This document shows positions 53,970-61,482 of a stretch of 64,000 nucleotides of DNA, in pieces (the first letter of the stretch is position 1; the number at the start of each line of letters is the position of its first letter). The stretch covers positions 3,140,001 to 3,204,000 of the forward strand of contig CP058647.1 of assembly GCA_014323545.1 (NCBI GenBank). Reading direction: 5' to 3'. The stretch is from Hyphobacterium sp. CCMP332 (GTDB lineage Bacteria; Bacteroidota; Bacteroidia; Cytophagales; CCMP332). A program made the position numbers and the translations under genes. The notes under the pieces were generated by a model. The model was not told the origin of the DNA. It made no database searches and was given only the letters and a program-made list of their open reading frames with translations.

Positions 53970-55333
53970 CAATATAATCTGATTTGTGTGGCACCCTGAG
54001 GTGTGATTTTAAAGGTTTTTGTAACTGAAAATTTCTGACTGATTGCATTTTCAGGTCTGAAGACCAATTTGTAAACACCCGGTTGCAAATTATAACTTCC
54101 CTGGCGATCAATATCCATGACCCATTCTTCGCTGCCATCGCGGCTCATTTCATAAATGGCGCCAAAGCCCTTACCTCCGTCAATGATCGTAAGAATTCCC
54201 GGTGCTGCAATATTTAAAGTCTTGATTTTTTTATTTTGAATGGACACATTACTGAATTTCACATGAGGCGTTGTCAGTACTTCCACATCGTACTTTCCGA
54301 TTAAATACCGTTCTTCTTTTTTTACATCTTGAATATTCAATATTTCTGAACTCCCTGCTTTCTTGACGAGAGCCTTCAGATTTTTATAGGCATTGAAACC
54401 TTTAAAATTTATTTTAAGATTTCCGGTTGGTGCCTTAACCTGAATGATATTCTCTTTTCCGCCGATAATATTTATATCTTTTTTAATAACGGGTGGGATG
54501 GTTTCAATTCTAAGGTCATAGCTCAAAACAGGATCAATGTCTATGGCTTCCGCCTGACCATTCTTTAAAAGATGAACGAATTGCTTGGTAGGAGTTTGAA
54601 TGAAATTATTAATAAAGCTTACGGGCAAATTAGTTTCCGTAGGTCGATTGGATTGATCCAGAATTTCCACCTTGACAGAAGTAGGTAAAATGCTTTGATC
54701 TATGGCTGTATGTAGTATTTTTTTGAATTTGTCGGGATCCTGCGCATTTAAAAATTTACCCAGACAGGCAAAATCCTTGGTATAGTCTTCGGCAATGCCT
54801 ATTCCAATTATAAATGGTTTTAGAAATATATTTTTTCTCTGCAGCATCAGTGAGATAGCACAAGGATCGCCTTCACAGGATTCAATACCGTCTGTTATAA
54901 TGATGATAATATTTCTCGAGTTGGGGTCATTTGGAAAATCATTTCCGCATTGCTCAAGAGAAAATGCCAGCGGAGTCGTGCCTTTTGGTTTTACCCTTAT
55001 CAATTTTTCTTTGATTGTTTTTGAATTATCGGCAGCAAAAGGTGCTTCAAGTCTTGTATCTCTGCAATTTTGCTCGGCTTTGGGGTATTGATGGCCATAC
55101 ACTCTCAAGGCGGTTTCCAATCTTGGTTTGCCATCGAGTTCTGTAACCATTTCGCCTAAAACCCTTTTGGCAATATCGATGCGATATTCGCCCTGCCATC
55201 TGGCGAGCATTGAACCCGAGGCATCCAGTAAAAATAGTATTCTGGTAGTTTTAGGAGGCTCTTCTTGTATTCTTTGTCCGAAATTATCGGTAAAAGCAAA
55301 AAATATTACCAGAAGAAAAGCTATAAGCCTCAT
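53969..55333 (-). CDS. Exported von Willebrand factor A protein inserted between transketolase halves
   Basis: 454 residues. Signal peptide (FLLVIFFAFTDNFGQ). The vWA domain has a complete MIDAS start: Asp37-x-Ser39-x-Ser41 in LLDASGSM, with KGTTPLAFSLEQ and IIIITDGIESCEG completing the metal site. Cys in DPCAISL and DFACLGK may form a disulfide. The second half (~230-454) is Ig-like with carboxypeptidase-regulatory-type strands, resembling a periplasmic effector arm. The start overlaps the subunit 1 stop by one base (TAATG), and its stop overlaps the subunit 2 ATG by one base, so three genes are translationally coupled. Confidence 0.88.
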   Translation of the reverse strand: MRLIAFLLVIFFAFTDNFGQRIQEEPPKTTRILFLLDASGSMLARWQGEYRIDIAKRVLGEMVTELDGKPRLETALRVYGHQYPKAEQNCRDTRLEAPFAADNSKTIKEKLIRVKPKGTTPLAFSLEQCGNDFPNDPNSRNIIIIITDGIESCEGDPCAISLMLQRKNIFLKPFIIGIGIAEDYTKDFACLGKFLNAQDPDKFKKILHTAIDQSILPTSVKVEILDQSNRPTETNLPVSFINNFIQTPTKQFVHLLKNGQAEAIDIDPVLSYDLRIETIPPVIKKDINIIGGKENIIQVKAPTGNLKINFKGFNAYKNLKALVKKAGSSEILNIQDVKKEERYLIGKYDVEVLTTPHVKFSNVSIQNKKIKTLNIAAPGILTIIDGGKGFGAIYEMSRDGSEEWVMDIDRQGSYNLQPGVYKLVFRPENAISQKFSVTKTFKITPQGATQIRLY

Positions 55334-56196
55334 TAATAATCGCCTAAGGTCTCATTTAATTGTGATAGAGCAATGTCCATTTGTTTATCATTTGGTGCGA
55401 CGCCGTGCCATTTATGAGTTCCCATCATAAAATCAACGCCCTGGCCCATTTCTGTTTTCATCATAACCACCACAGGTTTTCCTTTTCCGGATAAATCCTG
55501 AGCTTTTTTAATACCATTCAGTAATTCTTCGATATCGTTACCATTACAAGTGATTACTTCCCAGGCAAAGGATTTGTATTTTTCATCCAGATCGGTCAGC
55601 CCCATTATATCATTGACATCCCCATCGATCTGACGGTTGTTCCAGTCTATAAAGGCGATAAGATTATCCAGTTTATTATGGGCCGCAAACATAACAGCTT
55701 CCCATATTTGGCCTTCCTGCTGTTCCCCATCTCCCATTAGGGTATAAACATAGTGTTTATCTCCATTCAGCTTTTTTGAAAGCGCGGCTCCAACGGAAAC
55801 CGACAATCCCTGACCCAGAGAACCCGAAGCAATTCTGATGCCCGGCAAACCTTCTTCAGTAGCAGGATGACCCTGCAATCGGGAATTGATTTTTCGAAAT
55901 GTAGCTAACTCACTTTTTGAGAAATAAGCTGTACAATGAGCCATTGTGCTGTACCAGACCGGTGAAATATGTCCATTGGATAAAAAGAACATGTCTTCTC
56001 CTTTGCCATCCATATTGAATGACTCTTTGTTATAATTCATCACAGAACTGTACATAACCGCAAAAAAATCAGCACAGCCAAGTGATCCACCCGGATGACC
56101 CGATTGTGCGCCATGCGTCATTCTTATTATGTCTCTTCTAATTTGGGAAGCAAGGTCCTGTATTTGAGTAATTTCTTCTTTGCTCTTTGGGTTCAT
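55333..56196 (-). CDS. Transketolase N-terminal half (split transketolase, subunit 1)
   Basis: 287 residues. The thiamine-diphosphate-binding half: HGAQSGHPGGSLGCADFFAV, the GDGEQQEGQIWEA metal/TPP loop with the NNRQIDG follow-up, and TEMGQGVDFM. Cytoplasmic. Its ATG is four bases from a -7 box, predicting a leaderless mRNA for the three-gene operon. It overlaps the vWA start by one base. Confidence 0.94.
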   Translation of the reverse strand: MNPKSKEEITQIQDLASQIRRDIIRMTHGAQSGHPGGSLGCADFFAVMYSSVMNYNKESFNMDGKGEDMFFLSNGHISPVWYSTMAHCTAYFSKSELATFRKINSRLQGHPATEEGLPGIRIASGSLGQGLSVSVGAALSKKLNGDKHYVYTLMGDGEQQEGQIWEAVMFAAHNKLDNLIAFIDWNNRQIDGDVNDIMGLTDLDEKYKSFAWEVITCNGNDIEELLNGIKKAQDLSGKGKPVVVMMKTEMGQGVDFMMGTHKWHGVAPNDKQMDIALSQLNETLGDY

Positions 56197-56200
56197 CGAA

Positions 56201-56208
56201 CAAAGCTA
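56201..56208 (-). promoter_or_regulatory. -7 box of the transketolase-vWA operon
   Basis: TAGCTTTG on the minus strand, full TAnnTTTG, then ttcg and ATG 56196, a four-base gap. Confidence 0.55.
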
Positions 56209-56301
56209 AAAAAATATAGTTTCCATGATTTTATAAATACAAGTTTAATTTCGAATCATTTGTCTGCGATCTAATATTGAAATGGGAGAATTTAATCAAT
56301 T

Positions 56302-58089
56302 CTATCTAATTAGTAGTTTCTTGGCTATTGTGACTTCGGAATCGAATAAAATTTTCGCAATGTAGAGTCCGGGATTTATTTGTAGGTTCATACTTTTGAT
56401 TTTTCCCTGATCCATTTTTTGATGATATTTTATTTGACCATTTAAGTCATGAATGGTGATCTCAACTATCTTGTTACTATTCGAATTTTTAAAATAAACC
56501 TTTCCATTGGAAGGGTTTGGGTAAAGACTGAAATTTTGATCTATTACAACTTGATTAATCGAACTAATTATATCGCTGTATTTTGCAATATATGTTCGAC
56601 CTAATGATGGATCTAATATTTGAGGGTTACCTCCAATAAAGTTGAAATTGATATTGTCATTGAATAATCCGGCAATCCAGAGATCAGAGTTATGTATTTT
56701 TACTGAGGTCCCGATTTCTCTTTCTAAAGGAGAACCTATTTTGTGAACCCAATCTAAATTGCCTCGCGCTGTGTATTTTACGATGTAGGCATCCCCTTGT
56801 GAATTACTGTAAAAAGGGACTGAATTAATACCGGGGTCAAAGTCGAGGGAATCAGAATAAATAACCCCTGTTGAGTATATACTACCCTGATGATCAATAT
56901 CAATATCATATGGCTTGTCATAACCAGATCCTCCATATGTGTTAACCCATATTAGCTCTCCATTTGGAGTATATTTTGAAATATAAACATCTTCTTGTCC
57001 TTCGCTGATGTGTATTGCAGAATCCGGTCCTGGGTCAAAATCTGTTTCACCGTAAAAAACCCCTGAAGCAATAATATTGTCTTCATCATCAATATTTACC
57101 GCATGATTATCTGCTATTGTTCCCCAACCACTTTGCGGAAGAGTTCCATTATTTACTGACCAAATAAAATTCCCAATCGAATCCAGCTTAATTAAAAAAG
57201 CATTGTACTGTCCTCTTGCAAAGAGATAATTTACGCCCGGACCGGGATCGGTATCAATTGAATCTTCAAAAAATCCTCCAATCACAATATTATTGTCATT
57301 GTCAATAGCAATCCTATCATCCAAGTGATCCATTAAGCCCAAAGTTCTCATACCAAGAGGAAACTTTTTAAACCAAACAAAATCACCATTATTGTCTAGT
57401 TTCAGCAGGAAAAAATTCCCTGAACCGGTTGATAAATTTATTCCATTACCTGGATCAAAGTCAATTGTTCCACTAAAGGAACCATATATAATAGAACCAT
57501 TATCCCGAGTATTTTTTAAAGAGTATATCTGAAAATAAGTATGGGGGGCATTATTTCCTATTTCTGCATTATAGATCAAATTACCATTTTGATCAAATTT
57601 TAATAACTGCAGGAAATCCCCACACTGACCTGTGCATATATTACTAATTGAATCAATTCCGGCACTATGTTCCACAATACATAACACAGTATCGACTGGA
57701 TCAGAAATAAATGGCCAATCGCTAATTACTGAGGCTACAAATAGATTCGAGGAATCGTCAATAGACATGTGGAATTCTCTTGTGACATTGAATCTTACTG
57801 AATATTTAAATTCACCTGAATTATCAAAACTAGTGACAAAGCCAATGACTGTGGGGGTTTTAAATGTATTTGTATCACCCAGATATATTGATGCACCCGG
57901 ATCAAGATCTGCAATCCGACTTGTGAAACCAGAAATGAAAATTAAAGAGTCATTGGATTCAATAGAGTTGATTCTGGCAGATGAATTGGGATTATTACTG
58001 CTTCCAATTTGGCCTATCCATTCTAGATTTTGAGAAAATGAAGGGAGCTGAGAAAAAAAAAGGATGAAAAAAATGACAAATTTCTCCAT
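56302..58089 (-). CDS. Secreted propeller protein with T9SS type A sorting domain
   Basis: 595 residues. Signal peptide ends LPSFSQ. Repeats of ~60-75 residues each carry a DFDPG-like motif (LDPGASIYLG, IDFDPGNGINLS, IDTDPGPGVNYLF, TDFDPGPDSAIH, LDFDPGINSVPF), plus LLKLDNNGDFVW and YISKYTPNGELIW strands, giving an SBBP-type propeller. The last ~75 residues (FSLYPNPSNGKVYFKNSN ... PGLYIAKILFDS ... IAKKLLIR) form the type A sorting signal. Function unknown; probably surface displayed. Start is four bases from a -7 box. Confidence 0.87.
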   Translation of the reverse strand: MEKFVIFFILFFSQLPSFSQNLEWIGQIGSSNNPNSSARINSIESNDSLIFISGFTSRIADLDPGASIYLGDTNTFKTPTVIGFVTSFDNSGEFKYSVRFNVTREFHMSIDDSSNLFVASVISDWPFISDPVDTVLCIVEHSAGIDSISNICTGQCGDFLQLLKFDQNGNLIYNAEIGNNAPHTYFQIYSLKNTRDNGSIIYGSFSGTIDFDPGNGINLSTGSGNFFLLKLDNNGDFVWFKKFPLGMRTLGLMDHLDDRIAIDNDNNIVIGGFFEDSIDTDPGPGVNYLFARGQYNAFLIKLDSIGNFIWSVNNGTLPQSGWGTIADNHAVNIDDEDNIIASGVFYGETDFDPGPDSAIHISEGQEDVYISKYTPNGELIWVNTYGGSGYDKPYDIDIDHQGSIYSTGVIYSDSLDFDPGINSVPFYSNSQGDAYIVKYTARGNLDWVHKIGSPLEREIGTSVKIHNSDLWIAGLFNDNINFNFIGGNPQILDPSLGRTYIAKYSDIISSINQVVIDQNFSLYPNPSNGKVYFKNSNSNKIVEITIHDLNGQIKYHQKMDQGKIKSMNLQINPGLYIAKILFDSEVTIAKKLLIR

Positions 58090-58093
58090 CCTT

Positions 58094-58101
58094 CAAAAAT
58101 A
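58094..58101 (-). promoter_or_regulatory. -7 box four bases before the start codon
   Basis: TATTTTTG on the minus strand, full TAnnTTTG, then aagg and ATG 58089. A TTTT in the -33 position (58121-58124) gives a 19-base spacer. Confidence 0.55.
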
Positions 58102-58113
58102 GCTTTATAAGAC

Positions 58114-58563
58114 TTATTTTAAAATCTGAGCCGTATGATCTTTAGTTTTTACTTTCTCGATAATATCCTCAATCACACCATTTTCATCAATTACAAATGT
58201 TGAGCGCTGCGTTCCCATGTATTTTCTTCCATACATCGATTTTTCAACCCATGTGCCAAACTGTTCATGAATTGTTTTGTCCTCATCGGCGATGAGAGGA
58301 AAGGGGAGGTCGTATTTGTCTATAAATTTTAGATGTGATTTAGGGCTGTCTGAACTTATTCCGATGATCTGATAGCCTTTGGATTGGAAATCGTCATTGT
58401 GATCTCTCAAATTACAGGATTCAGCGGTGCATCCAGGCGTATTATCTTTTGGATAAAAGTAAAGTACTACTTTTTTGCCTTTGAAATCGCTTAATTTTAT
58501 TGGATCACCATTCTGATCTATTCCTTCAAACTGAGGTGCCTTGTCACCGATTGATACTTTCAT
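58114..58563 (-). CDS. bcp: Thioredoxin-dependent thiol peroxidase (Bcp/PrxQ)
   Basis: 149 residues, standard length. The peroxidatic Cys lies in DNTPGCTAESCNLRD with a resolving Cys five residues later (the CxxxxC atypical 2-Cys PrxQ pattern). YFYPKDNTPG and QRSTFVIDENG are family marks. It reduces H2O2 and organic peroxides with thioredoxin. Small spacer (49 bases) to the M23 gene upstream. Confidence 0.95.
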   Translation of the reverse strand: MKVSIGDKAPQFEGIDQNGDPIKLSDFKGKKVVLYFYPKDNTPGCTAESCNLRDHNDDFQSKGYQIIGISSDSPKSHLKFIDKYDLPFPLIADEDKTIHEQFGTWVEKSMYGRKYMGTQRSTFVIDENGVIEDIIEKVKTKDHTAQILK

Positions 58564-58612
58564 AAATTACTGTGTTTAAATTTTAACAATGGATCGATTT
58601 AGAAGTTTTGAA

Positions 58613-60511
58613 TTACAATTTCAAATTTAATGACTTTACATTTCCGGCATTATCTTCGATAATTATTTGGCAATCACCTCTTAAATATGTCGTATTTTCT
58701 CTTCTTTTCGATGTAAGCAAATTTCTTTTAGCATCGTATTCCATAAGAATCCATTCTCCGTTTACATTAACATTATAGGATTTAATTCCCGACAAATTAT
58801 CTCTGATTCTCAATTTCATTTCAGATCCTGTATTGTATATTAATCGAACATAAGGTGCAAGTGTGTCTTGAGCCAATACATAATCACCAAAGTTCCTGGT
58901 GCTAAAAGATATTTTATTGCCGTTCCAATTGTTACTTACGAATGACATTCCTCTGTGTAGTTTGCGGTAAACCTGATAAACGTTTATGTATTTAGGATTA
59001 TTTATTTGCCATTCTACTTTCATATAACTCGACAAAGGTACATTGGCATAATGCAGTGAAAGGCTGGAATCTGAAATTTCATGTTCTAAAAAAAGTGTAT
59101 CGTGAATGCCCTTGTCATCAAAAGTAATTTTAATTGGGTCAAAGTAGTATTCGGTTTTCTTCTTAGGAAGTATCATATATTTATAGGGGAGAAAATATGT
59201 GGAATCTGCCGCTTGAATGGAATCGGGAATTCCCCGGCTTAAATCGTACTTGTAAATATTTGAATTTTGTGTGTAGGAAATGGGCGTCAAACTTGTTTTT
59301 TTGTAGAATCCATATACTTCAAGCGTTTTATTAAAATCAACATTGCTCAGCTCCATTCTCAATTCATTGCCCTGCAAATCGTAACTGAATTCCGGTTTTG
59401 CGATAAGATTTCTTTGCTCTTTCTCAAGCTTCATTTTCTCTCCTTTAATACTAAATTCCAAGAGCGATACATTTTCATAACTGTCTTTTACAAATACCTG
59501 AATTTCGTGTTTCTCACCGTCGGAAATATTGATTGCACCGCGGTCAGCTTTGTAATCGTAAAAAGGCAGGTCATTTCCCGGACTTACATAACATTTATGA
59601 TACCAATCGCCCCTTTCATATACATCATTATAATCTACATGAAGATTTATTTGCCTGGTAATTAAAATAGGGTAGTGCTTAATTTTCTGTTCAAAATATC
59701 TTACACCATCCACCCAAACCTGTACTTCCTGAATGCCGTATTTATTATATGTGCCATTCATTCGGTCATAAGCTTTAATTTCCAAACCTATTTTTCCATA
59801 AGCTTTAATGTTCTGATTCACAACATATCTGTTATTCAGATATCCCAATCGGTAGTATTGTTTTGAAAACTTTCCATCAACGCTGGAAATGGCATTTAAA
59901 GGTTTTAATGCGATTCGATAAATTCTGGGAGCCTGTTTATCATAGATTTCTTCAAAACCGAAGTCAAGCGGGTTATAAACGTTGTCATTCAAATCGCGAA
60001 TTTCAAAATGCAAATGCGGTCCTCCTGAAGAACCCGTATTGCCTGAAAATGCAAAGACTTCCCCCTCTTCAATTTTGAGCAGCCCCTCTGTAGGAAAGAG
60101 TTCAATATCAAATTTCTTGGCTTTGTATTGTTCATTGGTAACAAAGCGTTCGATTTCCTCTGAAAAATGATCCAAATGACCGTAGTGAGTTACAAAACCA
60201 TTGGGGTGTGTGATCGCAATACGTTTTCCATAACCGGCAGGGTCAACCGAGATTCTCGAAATATAACCTTCAGCCGCAGCGTATACCGGTAATCCAATTT
60301 CCCCATAGGTCTTAATGTCCAATCCACCGTGAAAGTGATTGTTCCTCAACTCACCCATAGAACCGGACAAAAAATTCCGCTCGCCCGGTCGTATAGGAAA
60401 GGTGAAATAACCTTTCTCAATAGGCAAAAGGGTAATTGAACTAAGTATTAATAATGCTAAGAGTGCTAGAATGCTATTTAACTTCAAAATCAAGCATTTT
60501 TTCATTTTCAA
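58613..60511 (-). CDS. M23-family (LytM-type) endopeptidase with long C-terminal region
   Basis: 632 residues. Signal or anchor LALLALLILSSITLLP. The peptidase domain (~40-180) has HFHGGLDIKTYGEIGLPV (metal His and Asp) and GPHLHFEIRD (HxH), so an active zinc peptidoglycan endopeptidase is expected. Residues ~190-632 are strand-rich with Ig-like segments and two disulfide candidates; no domain name fits. It overlaps the FAH gene by 38 bases (or 32 if it starts at the third-residue ATG), showing tight coupling. Possibly acts at the outer membrane face (inference). Confidence 0.88.
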   Translation of the reverse strand: MKMKKCLILKLNSILALLALLILSSITLLPIEKGYFTFPIRPGERNFLSGSMGELRNNHFHGGLDIKTYGEIGLPVYAAAEGYISRISVDPAGYGKRIAITHPNGFVTHYGHLDHFSEEIERFVTNEQYKAKKFDIELFPTEGLLKIEEGEVFAFSGNTGSSGGPHLHFEIRDLNDNVYNPLDFGFEEIYDKQAPRIYRIALKPLNAISSVDGKFSKQYYRLGYLNNRYVVNQNIKAYGKIGLEIKAYDRMNGTYNKYGIQEVQVWVDGVRYFEQKIKHYPILITRQINLHVDYNDVYERGDWYHKCYVSPGNDLPFYDYKADRGAINISDGEKHEIQVFVKDSYENVSLLEFSIKGEKMKLEKEQRNLIAKPEFSYDLQGNELRMELSNVDFNKTLEVYGFYKKTSLTPISYTQNSNIYKYDLSRGIPDSIQAADSTYFLPYKYMILPKKKTEYYFDPIKITFDDKGIHDTLFLEHEISDSSLSLHYANVPLSSYMKVEWQINNPKYINVYQVYRKLHRGMSFVSNNWNGNKISFSTRNFGDYVLAQDTLAPYVRLIYNTGSEMKLRIRDNLSGIKSYNVNVNGEWILMEYDAKRNLLTSKRRENTTYLRGDCQIIIEDNAGNVKSLNLKL

Positions 60512-61085
60512 GAAAAGCTTCCAACCGATCTCCTATTTTAACAGGACCAACTCCCGCGGGTGTTCCGGTAAATATTATATCTCCTTTTTTTAAAGTCATG
60601 AATTGTGAAACATAGGACAAAATGTATTCAAATGAGTAAATCATTAGTGAAGTATTTCCCTTTTGTTTCTGATCCCCATTAACCTTTAGATTGAAATTTA
60701 AGTTCTTAATATTTTGAAACTTCGACTTTGATACAAATGCAGAAATTGGTGCGGAACCGTTAAAACCTTTGGCTAATGCCCAGGGCAGCCCTTTTTCCTT
60801 GGCTTTGGATTGCAAATCCCGGGCCGTAAAATCAATGCCTATACCTATTTCATCAAAATAATCACCGGCAAATTCCTCCTTGATGTATTTTCCTTCCTTA
60901 CTTATTTTTAACAGAATTTCAACTTCATGATGAATATCCTTGCTGTATTCAGGATAATAGAATGGTTCATTGTTTCTTAAAATCGCTGTATCCGGTTTGG
61001 TAAATACTACAGGTTCTGAGGGAGTTTCATTATTGAGTTCTTCAATATGAGCAACATAATTTCTTCCAATTGCAATTATTTTCAT
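60474..61085 (-). CDS. Fumarylacetoacetate-hydrolase-family (acylpyruvase-like) enzyme
   Basis: 203 residues, typical of small FAH-family hydrolases. Metal ligands are in HHEVEILL and the later IGIGIDFTARDLQ segment; PWALAKGFNGSAPIS and DIIFTGTPAGVGPV are diagnostic. Members cleave C-C bonds of acylpyruvates or oxaloacetate. Cytoplasmic. Its 3' end overlaps the start of the M23 peptidase gene. A -7 box TAATTTTG on the minus strand lies at 61116-61123. Confidence 0.9.
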   Translation of the reverse strand: MKIIAIGRNYVAHIEELNNETPSEPVVFTKPDTAILRNNEPFYYPEYSKDIHHEVEILLKISKEGKYIKEEFAGDYFDEIGIGIDFTARDLQSKAKEKGLPWALAKGFNGSAPISAFVSKSKFQNIKNLNFNLKVNGDQKQKGNTSLMIYSFEYILSYVSQFMTLKKGDIIFTGTPAGVGPVKIGDRLEAFLENEKMLDFEVK

Positions 61086-61115
61086 TAGATATCAGGAATT
61101 TTAAGAATCTTTATG

Positions 61116-61123
61116 CAAAATTA
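61116..61123 (-). promoter_or_regulatory. -7 box for the FAH-M23 operon
   Basis: TAATTTTG on the minus strand, full TAnnTTTG, 30 bases before ATG 61085. It overlaps the upstream region of the divergent lipoprotein gene at 61138. Confidence 0.45.
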
Positions 61124-61137
61124 GGAGATACAAAGCA

Positions 61138-61482
61138 ATGTCAAGAATACATTTTATATTTCTTCTGCTATTATTTATTACGGCATGCAAAAAATTGGAT
61201 TCAGAACAGATATTTCTGAAAAACTCATGTGAAGAATGTAAGAAAACTGTTGAAGATTATTTGCTCTCCTTAAACGGAGTTTATTATGCCAATTTCGATC
61301 ATGAAAACGAAGTGCTTGTCTTTCACTTTGATCAGGAACGATCAAAACGCGAGGCTGAAATTTGGCTCACCGAAAATGGTTTTATGCAATCCAAAGACAC
61401 AAGCTATAATTATTATCCGGATTGCTGTCCTGTGATAGATACTCTAAGCAAAAATGAAGAAAAGGGTAATACCACTCCATAA
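61138..61482 (+). CDS. Lipoprotein with heavy-metal-associated-like (HMA) domain
   Basis: 114 residues. Lipobox LLFITACKKLD. The mature part follows the HMA ferredoxin-like plan: a strand, CxxC loop (NSCEECKKTVEDYLLSLNGV), a strand with EVLVFHFD and a second helix (RSKREAEIWLTENGF). The CEEC pair fits a Cu/Zn-type metal site; a further CC pair sits near the end (PDCCPVID). HMA domains in outer lipoproteins are unusual. Its last 29 bases overlap the ppk1 start, so the genes are coupled. Confidence 0.75.
   Translation: MSRIHFIFLLLLFITACKKLDSEQIFLKNSCEECKKTVEDYLLSLNGVYYANFDHENEVLVFHFDQERSKREAEIWLTENGFMQSKDTSYNYYPDCCPVIDTLSKNEEKGNTTP

Noticed and set aside
53970-53972. TTG as start of transketolase subunit 2
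   Set aside because: The following ATG overlaps the preceding stop (TGATG) and matches family N-termini.
53022-56196. Transketolase as a broken gene interrupted by an insertion
   Set aside because: Both halves are full-length subunits with intact motifs, starts and stops; split transketolases are normal.
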